Shown here piece after piece: positions 18,364 to 28,171 of a stretch of DNA of 64,000 nucleotides. Below the pieces are notes generated by a model that worked only from the letters and a program-made list of their open reading frames with translations, was not told the DNA's origin and ran no database searches. The number at the start of each line of letters is the position of its first letter. The first letter of the stretch is position 1. The position numbers were made by a program, and so were the translations under genes. This DNA is from Larkinella rosea. Its GTDB lineage: Bacteria > Bacteroidota > Bacteroidia > Cytophagales > Spirosomataceae. The DNA lies in assembly GCF_003858635.1 (NCBI RefSeq), contig NZ_RQJO01000008.1, positions 930,001-994,000 on the forward strand, read 5' to 3'.

Positions 18364-19200
18364 ATGGCAATGCAGACCCGGTATACGACCAATCCCACCG
18401 ATTTTAAACACTACGATACCGACCGAATCCGTCAGGATTTTCTGATCGAAAGTTTGTTTCAACCCGATTCATTTGAGTTCGTTTATTCGCATTACGACCG
18501 GATGATCGTGGGTGGAGTGATGCCGGTTCAGGGGCCACAAAGCTTGCCAACGTACGATGAACTGAAAGCCGATTTCTTTCTGCAACGGCGCGAACTGGGC
18601 ATTATCAACGTCGCGGGTGACGGCTCCGTAACCGTTGATGGACAGGTGTTTGAGTTGACAAAGAAGGATTGTTTGTACGTTGGACTGGGTAGCAAAGAAG
18701 TGGTTTTTGCCAGCAACCAGCCCGATCAGCCCGCCAAATTTGCCCTGATTTCGACGCCCGCTCACCGGTCGTGTCCAACCGCCAAACTAACCTCAGCCGA
18801 AGCTTCGCCCGTCGATTTGGGCGCGCAGGAAACCGCTAACCAGCGAACGATTTATAAGTACATCCATGCCGACGGTTTGCAGAGCAGTCAGCTGGTGATG
18901 GGCCTAACGACGCTCAAACCCGGCAGTATCTGGAATACCATGCCACCCCACGTCCACGACCGCCGGATGGAAGCCTACATTTATTTCGATATTCCTGAAA
19001 ATCAGCGCGTTTTTCACTTTATGGGTCACCCGCAGGAAACACGCCACCTGCTGGTTGCCAGCGATCAGGCCATTCTGTCTCCGCCCTGGTCGATTCATTC
19101 GGGGGCCGGAACGACCAGCTATTCGTTCATCTGGGCGATGGCGGGGGAAAACTATAGCTTTACGGATATGGATTTTGTTCAATTGCGCGACATTCGGTAA
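18364..19200 (+). CDS. kduI: 5-keto-4-deoxyuronate isomerase
   Basis: 278 residues. The family opening TRYTTNPTDFKHYDTDRIRQ and YSHYDRMIVGGVMP are KduI-specific; the cupin metal site is visible as MPPHVHDRRMEAYIYF (two His and a Glu) with a fourth His in WSIHSGAGT. It converts 4-deoxy-5-ketouronate to 3-deoxy-D-glycero-2,5-hexodiulosonate in pectin, alginate-type or glycosaminoglycan uronate breakdown. Start could be Met1 or Met3. kduD is not adjacent; the GH28 gene at 53 kb is the only other pectin-related gene in the window. Confidence 0.95.
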   Translation: MAMQTRYTTNPTDFKHYDTDRIRQDFLIESLFQPDSFEFVYSHYDRMIVGGVMPVQGPQSLPTYDELKADFFLQRRELGIINVAGDGSVTVDGQVFELTKKDCLYVGLGSKEVVFASNQPDQPAKFALISTPAHRSCPTAKLTSAEASPVDLGAQETANQRTIYKYIHADGLQSSQLVMGLTTLKPGSIWNTMPPHVHDRRMEAYIYFDIPENQRVFHFMGHPQETRHLLVASDQAILSPPWSIHSGAGTTSYSFIWAMAGENYSFTDMDFVQLRDIR

Positions 19201-19435
19201 ACAGAAACCGTCTTATCCGGTCTGGAAACTGGCGGATTCTGGAATTTGGCTCAGTATTTTAGATTGACTATAATTAAATCGTAAACTTGATTTAACGGGA
19301 TTGCCTGATTATCAGTGAAGATAGCTTCTTCGCTGAATCGTTTTACTTTGGTTCAAAGTTTGCTCTAATAGAAATATACACAGATAAGGTTAACTTTGTG
19401 TACATTTTTTTTGTGTTATTTCGTCACCTGAAACT

Positions 19436-20458
19436 ATGTCCATCGTAAACAAAGCTAGGCAGGCTTACAATAAATTGTTTCCTGCCCCTGTCCTAAAAGA
19501 TTTTCCCAACGAGAATCTGCCGTGGATTGACCAGAAAAATCCGGATATTGAAGGATTTGTAAAGCGGTTTCCCAAAGCCCTTCATTTGCCCTACGATCTG
19601 ACTGAGAAACTTCACTTTTGGAAGGAAAACGGTTACGTCATTCTTGAAAACGTCATTTCGGAGGATTTGATCGATGCCTACCTGGCTGATGTAGAGGAGT
19701 TGATTGAGAAACACAAGGAATACGATATCACCATCCGGATCGACCGGCCTGAGTATAACAAGCATCCGGTCATGAAAGTCCGGGATGTGCCTCGCGAAAT
19801 CATTGAAGGTCAGTACATTAAGGTGATGGACTTCCACAATGCGTCGGTCGCGGGCAAGAAATTGATGCTGCACAAAGCCATCGTTTCGTTTCTGGAAGCC
19901 ATCTTTAATGAGAAAGTGGTGGCCATGCAGAGCCTGACGTTCCTGTATGGCTCACAGCAGGAAACGCACCAGGATTTTCCCTACGTCGTTCCGCAGGTTC
20001 CCAGCCATTTGGCCGCTTCCTGGATCGCGCTGGAAGATGTTAAACCCGGTTCCGGCGAATTACATTACTACGTTGGCTCGCATAAAATCCCGAAATTTAA
20101 CTGGGGTAACGGTATTTTTTTCAACGGAGAATCCACCAAGAACCCCACCGATTTCGGGAAGTACCTGAGTGCGGAATGCGAACGTCTGGGTCTGGAGAAA
20201 AAGACGCTCTTGCTAAAGAAAGGAGATGTCCTGATCTGGCATGCGGCTCTCGCCCACGGTGGCGAACCCATTCTGGACGATAACCTGACCCGTAAATCCT
20301 ACGTCTGCCACTACTCATCGGCGCTCGGTTATTTTCGCCACCGCCATGATCTCGTCAATGAACCCGTCCGTCACAACATGAATGGCGCCGACGTATTTGC
20401 CGATCCGAAATTGACGTCCTACGAAAATTCATTCAAACGCGGAGAGAATGTCAACTGA
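19436..20458 (+). CDS. Phytanoyl-CoA dioxygenase (PhyH) family protein
   Basis: 340 residues. A Fe(II)/2-oxoglutarate double-stranded beta-helix protein: WKENGYVILENVISEDLIDA begins the domain; iron ligands are His178 and Asp180 in ETHQDFPYV and the distal His274 in HAALAHGGEP; an Arg about ten residues later would bind 2-oxoglutarate. PhyH relatives hydroxylate lipids, halogenate or modify small molecules; no neighbouring gene hints at the substrate. The gene has its own promoter region (perfect -7 box TAACTTTG at 19391-19398) and a terminator. Confidence 0.88.
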   Translation: MSIVNKARQAYNKLFPAPVLKDFPNENLPWIDQKNPDIEGFVKRFPKALHLPYDLTEKLHFWKENGYVILENVISEDLIDAYLADVEELIEKHKEYDITIRIDRPEYNKHPVMKVRDVPREIIEGQYIKVMDFHNASVAGKKLMLHKAIVSFLEAIFNEKVVAMQSLTFLYGSQQETHQDFPYVVPQVPSHLAASWIALEDVKPGSGELHYYVGSHKIPKFNWGNGIFFNGESTKNPTDFGKYLSAECERLGLEKKTLLLKKGDVLIWHAALAHGGEPILDDNLTRKSYVCHYSSALGYFRHRHDLVNEPVRHNMNGADVFADPKLTSYENSFKRGENVN

Positions 20459-20487
20459 TTCTTCCGCGCATTTGCGTCCGGTTTTAT

Positions 20488-20522
20488 AAAAAAATGCCCG
20501 CCAATCCGGCGGGCATTTTTCA
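20488..20522 (+). terminator. Intrinsic terminator after the PhyH gene
   Basis: A perfect 13-bp stem (AAAAATGCCCGCC, 20490-20502, pairing with 20508-20520) around AATCC, with an A-run before and T-run after; it can also serve the converging GIN-domain gene. Confidence 0.92.
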
Positions 20523-20558
20523 AATCTACCAATCTCTATTATAACTTCATGAAGTTCG

Positions 20559-21314
20559 TTAATCAACGCTCTTGATCGAACTGGCTCCGGACGTATTGGA
20601 ACGGATGGAAGCCGAACCGCGGTAGGTCAGGCTGCTGGCTCCGCTGGCTTCGGCATCGAGCCGGTCGGTGACGTTCATTCGGGCGCTACTCGCTCCTGAC
20701 AGGTCGACGGTGGCATTTGCAACCTTCAGATCATAGGCTTTCAGGGTCGTTGCCCCCGAAACTTCTCCTTCGAGCCGTTTGGCCTGGCCGGTCAGGGTTA
20801 CATTCGAAGCACCCGAAAGATCGACCATTACCCGTTCGGCGTCGACTTCAATGGTCGAAGTCGATGCGCCCGAGATATCGATGCCCAGTTCTTTGAGGTT
20901 GCGGAAACCGGTTACATCGGAGCGGGAAGCACCCGAAAACGAGACACTTCTCAGGTCCGGCATGGTCACATTGATCGTCACCCGTTGGCGGTTGCGGTTC
21001 CAGCCATTTTTGTCTTTATACCGAACCTGTAATTTATTGCTGATCACTTTGGCTTCCAGATCGTCCAGATCGCTGCTCCGTCCCGAAGCCGTAACCTTGT
21101 ACCCGCTGCCGCGCGACACATGAATGATGAAGGCGCTGCCGAGGTCGAGCCGGTCGAAGTTGCTGACGTTGAAGGTACGGTTTTCATCCTGTACGCTCAG
21201 GTTACTCATAATTTCCACCAACTGACTTCCCGAAGGACTGATGGCGGCTACCGATAAAACCGCTACGGATAGCAAAAATGGCGTTAATAAGGTAAGGGCA
21301 AATGGCCTTTTCAT
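20559..21314 (-). CDS. Secreted 'head GIN' domain protein (DUF2807)
   Basis: 251 residues from the ATG at 21314 (MKRPFALTLLTPFLLSVAVL begins a clear signal peptide; the open frame extends further upstream only through an intergenic repeat). The mature protein has FDRLDLGSAFIIHVSRGSGY and then a regular run of beta-turn repeats containing SGAS (FSGASRSDV, ISGASTSTI, LSGASNVTL, VSGATTLKA, LSGASSARM and so on), a right-handed beta-helix of the GIN/DUF2807 type. Likely a periplasmic or surface scaffold. The following PspC protein upstream in the same orientation carries the same domain, so both probably act in one envelope-stress module. Confidence 0.88.
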   Translation of the reverse strand: MKRPFALTLLTPFLLSVAVLSVAAISPSGSQLVEIMSNLSVQDENRTFNVSNFDRLDLGSAFIIHVSRGSGYKVTASGRSSDLDDLEAKVISNKLQVRYKDKNGWNRNRQRVTINVTMPDLRSVSFSGASRSDVTGFRNLKELGIDISGASTSTIEVDAERVMVDLSGASNVTLTGQAKRLEGEVSGATTLKAYDLKVANATVDLSGASSARMNVTDRLDAEASGASSLTYRGSASIRSNTSGASSIKSVD

Positions 21315-21380
21315 AGCAGATGTTTTTTGAAGGATCTGCGGTAAAGATGCAACGAATCTCCAAAACGTTGCACCCACCGC

Positions 21381-21482
21381 GTACCCACGAACTTTAGTCC
21401 GTGATTTCTTACTGTATTGACTACCTAGTACCTCCATGCGCTTCGAATGAACCGCTTACGCGGACTAAAGTCCATGGGTACA
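21381..21482. repeat. REP-like inverted pair with TTTA/TAAA tetraloops
   Basis: Arms 21381-21403 and 21460-21482 pair at 20 of 23 positions around a 56-nt spacer. Each arm contains its own hairpin: CACGAAC-TTTA-GTCCGTG on the left and CGCGGAC-TAAA-GTCCATG on the right, with a GTACCC...GGGTAC outer end. The same unit, without mutations, occurs at 39135-39223. Confidence 0.85.
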
Positions 21483-21489
21483 CAGTGCG

Positions 21490-24048
21490 TTATTCCTGAT
21501 TGTGGGGACCGTTGACGCTGCTGGCTCCGCTGGTTTTGGAGTTCAGGTCGGTTACCGTACCAAACTCGGCATTGCTCGCACCTGCGGCACTCACATCCGC
21601 CCGGCCCACATTCATGGCCGTGGCATCGAGTTTACAGGCACCGGACAACTGCGCATTCAGGCTGTTGGTACGTCCCCGCAGCGTGGCTTTCGACGCACCG
21701 GTCAGATCCAGATCAATCTTGTTGGTTTTTACATCCAGCAGCGTTTTGCAGGCACCGGTCAAATCCACATCCAGGTTGTCGATGTTGTCAAAACCGCTCA
21801 CGATCGACTGGGTGGCACCCGAGAAATGGATCGAGTTGACGTTCGGCATCGAGACGGTGATACCGATGCGCTTGCGGTTTTTCCATTTCAGGATTCCGGT
21901 GTCGCGGAAATCGACGTGGAGTTCGCCATTTTCGACCCGAACGCGCAGGTCATCGATGTCTTCTTCGCGGCCGTCGGCCACCACCCGGAACGTGGAATCG
22001 TGTTTGATCCGCACGGCAAAAGCACCGCCCATGTCGATTTTCGAGAAATTGGCCGCTTCAAACTGGCGGGTATATTCGCCTTTGTGGTTGAAATCGTCAC
22101 CCAGTTCGTTGCGCAGTACTTCGTCGATGGCGTCGTTGGTATCGAAATCCCGTTCGTAATGATCTTCGTTCAGTTGGCGCGGGCCATTGAGCGAAACCAG
22201 TCCGTCGGCCTTCGTGAATTTCCAGATGCTGGATTTCATGCGTTCAATTTCTTCGTTCCCGAATTCGTTGCGGATGTGTCGGGCAAAGGCCTCGGTCATG
22301 CGGAACGGGCGTTCGTACGGAACATAAACGATGAGGTCGATGTCCTGATCCCGAAAACGGGCACCCGATTTGATTTCGTAGCTATCGTCAAACCGCACCA
22401 GCGAATCTTTCACGGCCCAGTTATAAATCACGGTCTTCGCATTCCGCTGGGCTTCCTGGCGGGTTGGGCCCTGCGCTTCATACCGTTTCAGGAGTTTCCA
22501 GGATGCGCCATCGATGCCTTCCAGTTCAATCGCCGTATGGAAATTACCGTTGTTATCGTCCACATCGTTGATATCGAGCGTCGGAATGGGGGCGGGAAGT
22601 TGAATGACTTCCGTCTCTTCCACCACACCGGTTCGGCTAAACTCGTTGACTATCTGCGGAATCGTTGCGGCCAGACCGACCAGTCCCAGAAACCAGATGC
22701 ACAATAGCGTCAGGGAAATGCCCGTAGTGACCAGAGCGCGTTGCGAGATAATCATGATCCCCAGAATCGCTAATCCCAGACCCGGCAGAAAAACCGCTAC
22801 GAAAGCCGACAGGATCATCGGGGGGGAGATTTCACGCTGGAGCATGTACGGAATTTCACTGCCGCCAAAGTGTATGCCGCGCAGCCCGAAAACCGTCCCC
22901 AGCACACCAAGCGCGGCCATCATGATCGCAAAACCGACCACCACCAGAAATACCCCGGCCAGCACCCGAACAATCGAAACCGTACCCCGGGCCAGTGGCC
23001 CCAATAAGCTGGCTAGCCCATTGAAAATCATGGCAATGATTCGAAAGGGAAACAGTAAGATTTTTGCCGCTGTACTTTCTTCGGCGGTTTCGTTGATATC
23101 AAGACTGCGCTTGATATTGCTCTCGATGTTCGAGAGCGTAATGGGCTCCCCCTGCATTTCCATCTTTTCGGTTAAGGTGTTGGCCGTTGGAGAGATGATC
23201 CAGAGAACGAGGTACGCCAGAAAACCGGTACCGAACAGAAAAATGGTCAGCACAAACAACAGCCGAACCACCCCGGCATCGGTGCCAAAATAAGCGGCAA
23301 TACCCGAAGCGACTCCCCCCAGCACTTTGTCGTCCGGGTTCCGGTAAAATTTCTTGACACTTTTGTCATCTTCCAGCGTCGTGGAGCCGGGGAAGGCCAC
23401 CCACATGGCGATGTACAGAACAACGGTAAAGCCGGAAAGGCCACCAAAAAACTCACCACCTCCACCCATTATACCACTGAACGGCGGCAGGGCCAGAATG
23501 AGGGTTACGAAAACCAGCCGTACCCAAACCGGGTCGATGTTGAAATAATTGGCAATCCCGGAAGCCACCCCACCGGCAATTTTCCGGCGTAAGTCGCGGT
23601 ACAGTTTGCGGGGCGGCACATTGGCAGGACGCGGAGGCACGGGGCCGGTTCCGGTCGCACTCCCGGTTTTCGGGTCGCGGCTTTCTCCTGCGGGTCTGGC
23701 CGATTCAAACGTCGGTTGCGGACGGCTGGAGCCTGAACTGCCGACACCGATGCTGTCTTCTTCCTCAATCGCTTCGAAATCGGCGACGGTTCCCATCGAC
23801 TGAATCAACTCGTTGACATCCTCCAGCGTAACCACCTGGCGTGGACTGGCCTGCTTTTCGGCGGCTTTGAGTTTGTTGAGGAGTTTTTCGGCAATCCGGT
23901 TTTCAATGTCGGTAATGATTTCCTGGCTGTCTTCGTAGGTCGAAAAGTAGTGTTGAATCGACGTGAGATAGCCCTTTAATTTATCGTAGCCATCCTCCTC
24001 GATGTGGAAGATCACTCCGCTTATATTTATACTTATGGTCTTTTTCAT
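21490..24048 (-). CDS. PspC-domain membrane protein with C-terminal GIN domain
   Basis: 852 residues. The N-terminal ~100 residues (MKKTISINISGVIFHIEEDG) are a soluble region, then two PspC domains (KLYRDLRRKIAGGVASGIAN and FYRNPDDKVLGGVASGIAAY, each with membrane helices), four or more further helices (about 330-480) and a C-terminal GIN/DUF2807 beta-helix (FEAANFSKIDMGGAFAVRIK, then repeated SGA/TGA turns). Known in Bacteroidota next to PadR regulators and interpreted as an envelope-stress module. The PadR gene precedes it by 38 bp on the same strand, so the two form an operon; the small GIN protein follows after a REP-like element. Confidence 0.9.
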   Translation of the reverse strand: MKKTISINISGVIFHIEEDGYDKLKGYLTSIQHYFSTYEDSQEIITDIENRIAEKLLNKLKAAEKQASPRQVVTLEDVNELIQSMGTVADFEAIEEEDSIGVGSSGSSRPQPTFESARPAGESRDPKTGSATGTGPVPPRPANVPPRKLYRDLRRKIAGGVASGIANYFNIDPVWVRLVFVTLILALPPFSGIMGGGGEFFGGLSGFTVVLYIAMWVAFPGSTTLEDDKSVKKFYRNPDDKVLGGVASGIAAYFGTDAGVVRLLFVLTIFLFGTGFLAYLVLWIISPTANTLTEKMEMQGEPITLSNIESNIKRSLDINETAEESTAAKILLFPFRIIAMIFNGLASLLGPLARGTVSIVRVLAGVFLVVVGFAIMMAALGVLGTVFGLRGIHFGGSEIPYMLQREISPPMILSAFVAVFLPGLGLAILGIMIISQRALVTTGISLTLLCIWFLGLVGLAATIPQIVNEFSRTGVVEETEVIQLPAPIPTLDINDVDDNNGNFHTAIELEGIDGASWKLLKRYEAQGPTRQEAQRNAKTVIYNWAVKDSLVRFDDSYEIKSGARFRDQDIDLIVYVPYERPFRMTEAFARHIRNEFGNEEIERMKSSIWKFTKADGLVSLNGPRQLNEDHYERDFDTNDAIDEVLRNELGDDFNHKGEYTRQFEAANFSKIDMGGAFAVRIKHDSTFRVVADGREEDIDDLRVRVENGELHVDFRDTGILKWKNRKRIGITVSMPNVNSIHFSGATQSIVSGFDNIDNLDVDLTGACKTLLDVKTNKIDLDLTGASKATLRGRTNSLNAQLSGACKLDATAMNVGRADVSAAGASNAEFGTVTDLNSKTSGASSVNGPHNQE

Positions 24049-24086
24049 GGCAACAAAGCGTGTGAAAGAGTCGTGATGTGTTTAGG

Positions 24087-24509
24087 TCAGTTTTCCCCAG
24101 AAGGTGTATCGGGGCTGGTCTCAGCGGCTGGCGCGGGCGATTCTACCGTAGTCAATCCGTTGATTGCGGCCTTGTGTTTGTCGGTTTTACTGACAATCGA
24201 GTTCACCGAATCGGATAATTCCTGCCATGTATCGTTCATTCCTTTCAGAGACGCCTGGCCGGTTTCGGTCAGCAGGTAATATTTGCGCGGTGGTCCGGAG
24301 GTTGATTCCACCCATTTATAATCGAGCAACCCGGCATTCTTGAGCCGGGTGAGCAGGGGGTAGAGCGTACCTTCTACAACCATGATGCGGGCGGAAGTGA
24401 GTTCCTCCAGCATGTCGGAAGCATAAACTTCGCCCCGCGAGATGATGTGCAGGATGCAGAATTCCAGAATTCCCTTCCGCATTTGCACTTGAGCATTTTC
24501 AATATTCAT
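24087..24509 (-). CDS. PadR-family transcriptional regulator
   Basis: 140 residues. The winged-helix domain fits PadR: QMRKGILEFCILHIISRGEV, YASDMLEELTSARIMVVEGT, LYPLLTRLKNAGLLDYKWVE, SGPPRKYYLLTETGQASL. The C-terminal ~40 residues, ending in a Pro/Ala-rich tail, are variable. It heads the operon with the PspC/GIN protein and probably represses it, as PadR proteins commonly autoregulate. The promoter upstream (24650-24680) contains tandem repeats that may be its operator. Confidence 0.92.
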   Translation of the reverse strand: MNIENAQVQMRKGILEFCILHIISRGEVYASDMLEELTSARIMVVEGTLYPLLTRLKNAGLLDYKWVESTSGPPRKYYLLTETGQASLKGMNDTWQELSDSVNSIVSKTDKHKAAINGLTTVESPAPAAETSPDTPSGEN

Positions 24510-24649
24510 ATCATTGCATGACGTTTAACTAGTTGACGGTGGTGGGAGCTGATCGGGTTGTTCATTAGGTTCATGTTGTTGTTCATCAGTTGTTGTTTAC
24601 TTTGTATAAGCGGTCCAATCAGCTCCTGACCTTTCCAGTTTTGATAGTT

Positions 24650-24680
24650 CAAAGGTACACAAAGGTACTATGCAATGCAA
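24650..24680 (-). promoter_or_regulatory. padR-pspC promoter with tandem -7 boxes
   Basis: On the minus strand TTG (24678-24680) is followed after 20 bp by TACCTTTG (24650-24657), a full TAnnTTTG box. A second TACCTTTG lies 10 bp upstream (24660-24667), and the -33 region overlaps the dyad TTGCATTGCA. The direct repeats of GTACCTTTG/GTACCTTG spaced by about one and two helical turns are candidate PadR sites. Confidence 0.55.
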
Positions 24681-24805
24681 GGTACTTTATAAAATTGTCT
24701 GAGCCGAAATGATAAGCGGAAGAAATACCGAGATGAATGGCTGATTTGGAGGAAGTTCAGATTAATTTGTATGTTTATCCAACCGTACGTTTTATTTTCC
24801 AGGCT

Positions 24806-27800
24806 ATGCGAACTACCGCTGTCACTTTTCTGCTCTACCTGTCGGTTATTAAATTGATTGCTCAAGCAAATAAATTTGGCAATGAATGGATTGACTATGG
24901 TCAGACCTACTACCGAATTCCGATCACCCGGACCGGTATGTATCGGTTGACAACGAGCGACTTACAGAAAGCCGGTTTGGCAACCAACTCGATCAATCCC
25001 GCGACCTTACAGCTTTTCCGGCGGGGTGTCGAGCAAGCCATTTACCTGAGCGGTGAGTCCGACAACAGACTGGATACCGGCGATTACCTTGAGTTTTTTG
25101 GAGAGCGAAACGACGGGCGGCAGGATTCGCTGCTGTATCGCCCGATGAGCGCCCAGCCGCATCCCTACTACAGCATGTATTCCGACACGGCGGCCTATTT
25201 TCTGACCTGGCGGCTGGATGGAAAACCGGGGAAACGGATGGCGGTTTTGACCGAAACCGATCCAAAAGGGCTGGCGCCGGAGCCGTACCACATCGCCGAA
25301 CAGCTTACGGTTTTGACTACTGAAATTTCCAGCAACCAGGCCAACGGCGGGCCGTCGCCCTTTCCGTCGGCCAACGAACTGTTTTTTGAACCGGGCGAAG
25401 GCTACACGGGGCCGATGTTGAAAAAAGACAGCACCGTGAGCCGAACGTTTGTGCTGGACGGCTGGGTACGAACGGCCGCCCAAAAACCGGAAATGGAACT
25501 GTTGCTGAACGGCCGCGACAATACCTCGCATTTTGTCGATGTTTTTACCGGAAAAACCGCTCAGGGAACCCTGCGTTTCGAATGGTTCGACAACGCCAGA
25601 CAGTCGTTTGAAATTTCTCCGACCGACATTTCTTCGACCAATGAACTAATTCTTTCGACGCGGTCGCGCGGCCCGTTTGAAACCGATCGGTATTCCGTCA
25701 GTTATTATCGCCTTCGGTATCCGCAGTCGTTCAGTTTAAAAAACCGCACCCCGCAGACTTTCAATTTATTGCCCAATCCGCAGGGGAAATCTTATATAGA
25801 ATTCTCAGACGCTGCCACCAACACACTGATTTACGATCTGACCGATCCGAATCATCCGCGCCGGTTGACCGCGGTTCAGTCAGGCTCTGTGCTGAAGCTG
25901 ATTGTGCCAGACACGGAAATTCCCCGCTGGTTGCTGGTTAGTCCCGAAATCCTGACACCGTCGCGACTGGAACGTACGGTTTTTCGAAAAATCGATCCGG
26001 CCAAACACAATTACCTGATCATCAGTCATGAATCCTTGATGAAACCGGTTGGAAAAATAGCCAATCCTGTAATCGAATACGCAGCTTACCGGGCGTCGGA
26101 AGCGGGTGGACGTCACGATACGCTGGTGGTGACGATGAAGCAGTTAATGAATCAATTCAGCTACGGCGAACGGACACCGCTGGCCATTCGCCGGTTTGCG
26201 GAGTATATGTTGGGCGGAAAAACCGCATCCGCCGACACGACCAACTACCTGCTCCTGATCGGGCGCGCCAACGCCTATTATCCCAATCGCACGAGTCCCG
26301 ATCAGTATTACCGCGATCTGGTGCTGACAATTGGCAATGTGCCCGGTTCGGACCTGTTGCTGACGGCCGGGCTGGCGGGTTATCCCGAAAATGTACCGGC
26401 CATCCCGACCGGGCGGATCAACACCCTCAATCCGCAGGAGATTTTGAGTTACCTCGAAAAAGTGAAGGAATTTGAACGGACTCCCGCCAACGAGCCCTGG
26501 CGGAAAGACGTGCTGCACCTCAGCGGAGGGCATTCTTCCTTCGAAATGGCAACCTTCCGGCGCATTCTGGATCAGGCGGGTGAAACCGCCCGGCGGCACT
26601 ATATCGGCGCAAATATGATCCTTAAAGCGAAACAAACCGACGAGCCGGTGGAGCGCGTCGACATCAGCGGAATTGTCAATTCGGGCGTTTCGATGATGAC
26701 GTTTTTCGGGCATTCGTCGCCCATCGTCACCGATCTGGACTTTGGTTATGCGTCAAAACCAGCCTATGGCTATTCCAACAAAGGGCGGTATCCGCTGATG
26801 TTTTTCAACGGTTGCGGGATCGGGAATATCTTTTTTGGATCTGCCGGTAACTTGTCTACCGATTGGCTGCTGACGCCCGACAAGGGAGCGATTGCGATTC
26901 TGGCGCACAGCGGCTCGGGGTATTCGGGGCCGCTGGAAACCTATACGCGGCAGTTGTACCAGATTCTGTTTGCCGACAGCGTGTTCCTGAACAAACCCAT
27001 TGGATTGATTCAGCAGGAAACCACCCGACGCGTACTGGAACGCTACAATGGTGCTTACGACATCTCCAACGCCCACCAGATGGTGTTGCAGGGTGACCCG
27101 GTTTTGCGGTTGTTTCCAGTTCAAAAACCGGATTTCATCCTGGGTTCATCGGGTGTTTTTCAGCCTGGTTCGCAAAAAGATTCCGTGCGGCTGGGCGTTG
27201 TGGTGACCAATGCCGGGCTTTTCGATGACCGGCAGCGGGTTGGTCTGGCCGTTCGGCAGCGGCTGGCCGACGGGCAAATGCGGTTTTACGGCACGAAACT
27301 GCACAACGCCATTGCGTACCGTGATACTCTTTATTACGCATTCAAACCAGATGCTGCGCAGATCGAAACGCCCGACCGGTTTGAAATTGTCGTTGATCCC
27401 GGCCAGCAAATCGACGAATCCGACGAAACTAACAACGTACTGGTTTTCGAGCTCAAAACGGGAATGGATGGCTATTCGGTTTTGTTGCCGGATTCGGGCC
27501 AGCGTTTCCCACCCGATCGATTCAATCCATTGCTCGACGTGACCTTTGATGGCGTGCTGCTGAAAAATGGCGCGCTGGTTTCGGCGAATCCGTTGATTCA
27601 GGTGGTTTTGCAGGATGAAGACCCGTACCGGATTCGCCGGGACACCATCGGGATTGATGTGTTCCTGAAAAAACCGTGTGCTACCTGCGATCTGGAACGC
27701 ATCAGGTTGAACAGTCCGGACGTGAGTTGGAAACCGGCCGGGCCGGATAACCGCTTTGTGCTGGATTATCAGCCGAAAAACCTGGCCGACGGTGCCTACG

Positions 27801-28171
27801 TTTTGCAGGTTTACGCCACCGATGTCAGTGGCAACCGGGCCGGGCCGGAACCGTACGAGATTGAGTTTCGGGTAAAAACCGACGACAGTTTGTCGGTCGT
27901 TCGGGCAACCCCCAATCCGGTTTTGACCTTCACGCGCTTTTGGTTTACGGTTTCCGGCAAAGAGCCGCCGGGCGACGGTCAGATTCTGATTCGGAACCTG
28001 AGCGGTCAACTCGTTCGCACGATTCGGCAACCCGTGCGGATTGGCGAAAATCTGTTTCTATGGGATGGCACCGATCAGGGCGGGGGGCAACTGCCCAACG
28101 GTCTGTATCTGTTCCAGTTGGTGTTGGAAGACGGTCGCCGGAAAACCGGGAAGGTCGTTTTGAATCGCTGA
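24806..28171 (+). CDS. porU: Type IX secretion system sortase PorU
   Basis: 1121 residues from the ATG at 24806, which begins a signal peptide (MRTTAVTFLLYLSVIKLIAQ); an earlier Met at 24737 is out of family. The gingipain-like (C25) domain has catalytic His636 in TFFGHSSPIVTDLD and Cys670 in MFFNGCGIGNIFFG. The N-terminal region has the GMYRLTTSDLQKAG motif of PorU. A C-terminal immunoglobulin-like region (LSGQLVRTIRQPVRIGENLF, GGQLPNGLYLFQL) resembles a T9SS sorting domain, as in other PorU proteins. It removes the C-terminal signal of cargo and attaches it to the cell surface. No other por genes are in the window. It converges with the next gene with no spacer. Confidence 0.93.
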   Translation: MRTTAVTFLLYLSVIKLIAQANKFGNEWIDYGQTYYRIPITRTGMYRLTTSDLQKAGLATNSINPATLQLFRRGVEQAIYLSGESDNRLDTGDYLEFFGERNDGRQDSLLYRPMSAQPHPYYSMYSDTAAYFLTWRLDGKPGKRMAVLTETDPKGLAPEPYHIAEQLTVLTTEISSNQANGGPSPFPSANELFFEPGEGYTGPMLKKDSTVSRTFVLDGWVRTAAQKPEMELLLNGRDNTSHFVDVFTGKTAQGTLRFEWFDNARQSFEISPTDISSTNELILSTRSRGPFETDRYSVSYYRLRYPQSFSLKNRTPQTFNLLPNPQGKSYIEFSDAATNTLIYDLTDPNHPRRLTAVQSGSVLKLIVPDTEIPRWLLVSPEILTPSRLERTVFRKIDPAKHNYLIISHESLMKPVGKIANPVIEYAAYRASEAGGRHDTLVVTMKQLMNQFSYGERTPLAIRRFAEYMLGGKTASADTTNYLLLIGRANAYYPNRTSPDQYYRDLVLTIGNVPGSDLLLTAGLAGYPENVPAIPTGRINTLNPQEILSYLEKVKEFERTPANEPWRKDVLHLSGGHSSFEMATFRRILDQAGETARRHYIGANMILKAKQTDEPVERVDISGIVNSGVSMMTFFGHSSPIVTDLDFGYASKPAYGYSNKGRYPLMFFNGCGIGNIFFGSAGNLSTDWLLTPDKGAIAILAHSGSGYSGPLETYTRQLYQILFADSVFLNKPIGLIQQETTRRVLERYNGAYDISNAHQMVLQGDPVLRLFPVQKPDFILGSSGVFQPGSQKDSVRLGVVVTNAGLFDDRQRVGLAVRQRLADGQMRFYGTKLHNAIAYRDTLYYAFKPDAAQIETPDRFEIVVDPGQQIDESDETNNVLVFELKTGMDGYSVLLPDSGQRFPPDRFNPLLDVTFDGVLLKNGALVSANPLIQVVLQDEDPYRIRRDTIGIDVFLKKPCATCDLERIRLNSPDVSWKPAGPDNRFVLDYQPKNLADGAYVLQVYATDVSGNRAGPEPYEIEFRVKTDDSLSVVRATPNPVLTFTRFWFTVSGKEPPGDGQILIRNLSGQLVRTIRQPVRIGENLFLWDGTDQGGGQLPNGLYLFQLVLEDGRRKTGKVVLNR

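Noticed and set aside
21502-22707. 401-codon plus-strand frame over the PspC/GIN gene
   Set aside because: Antisense shadow; the minus-strand protein has clear PspC and GIN domains.
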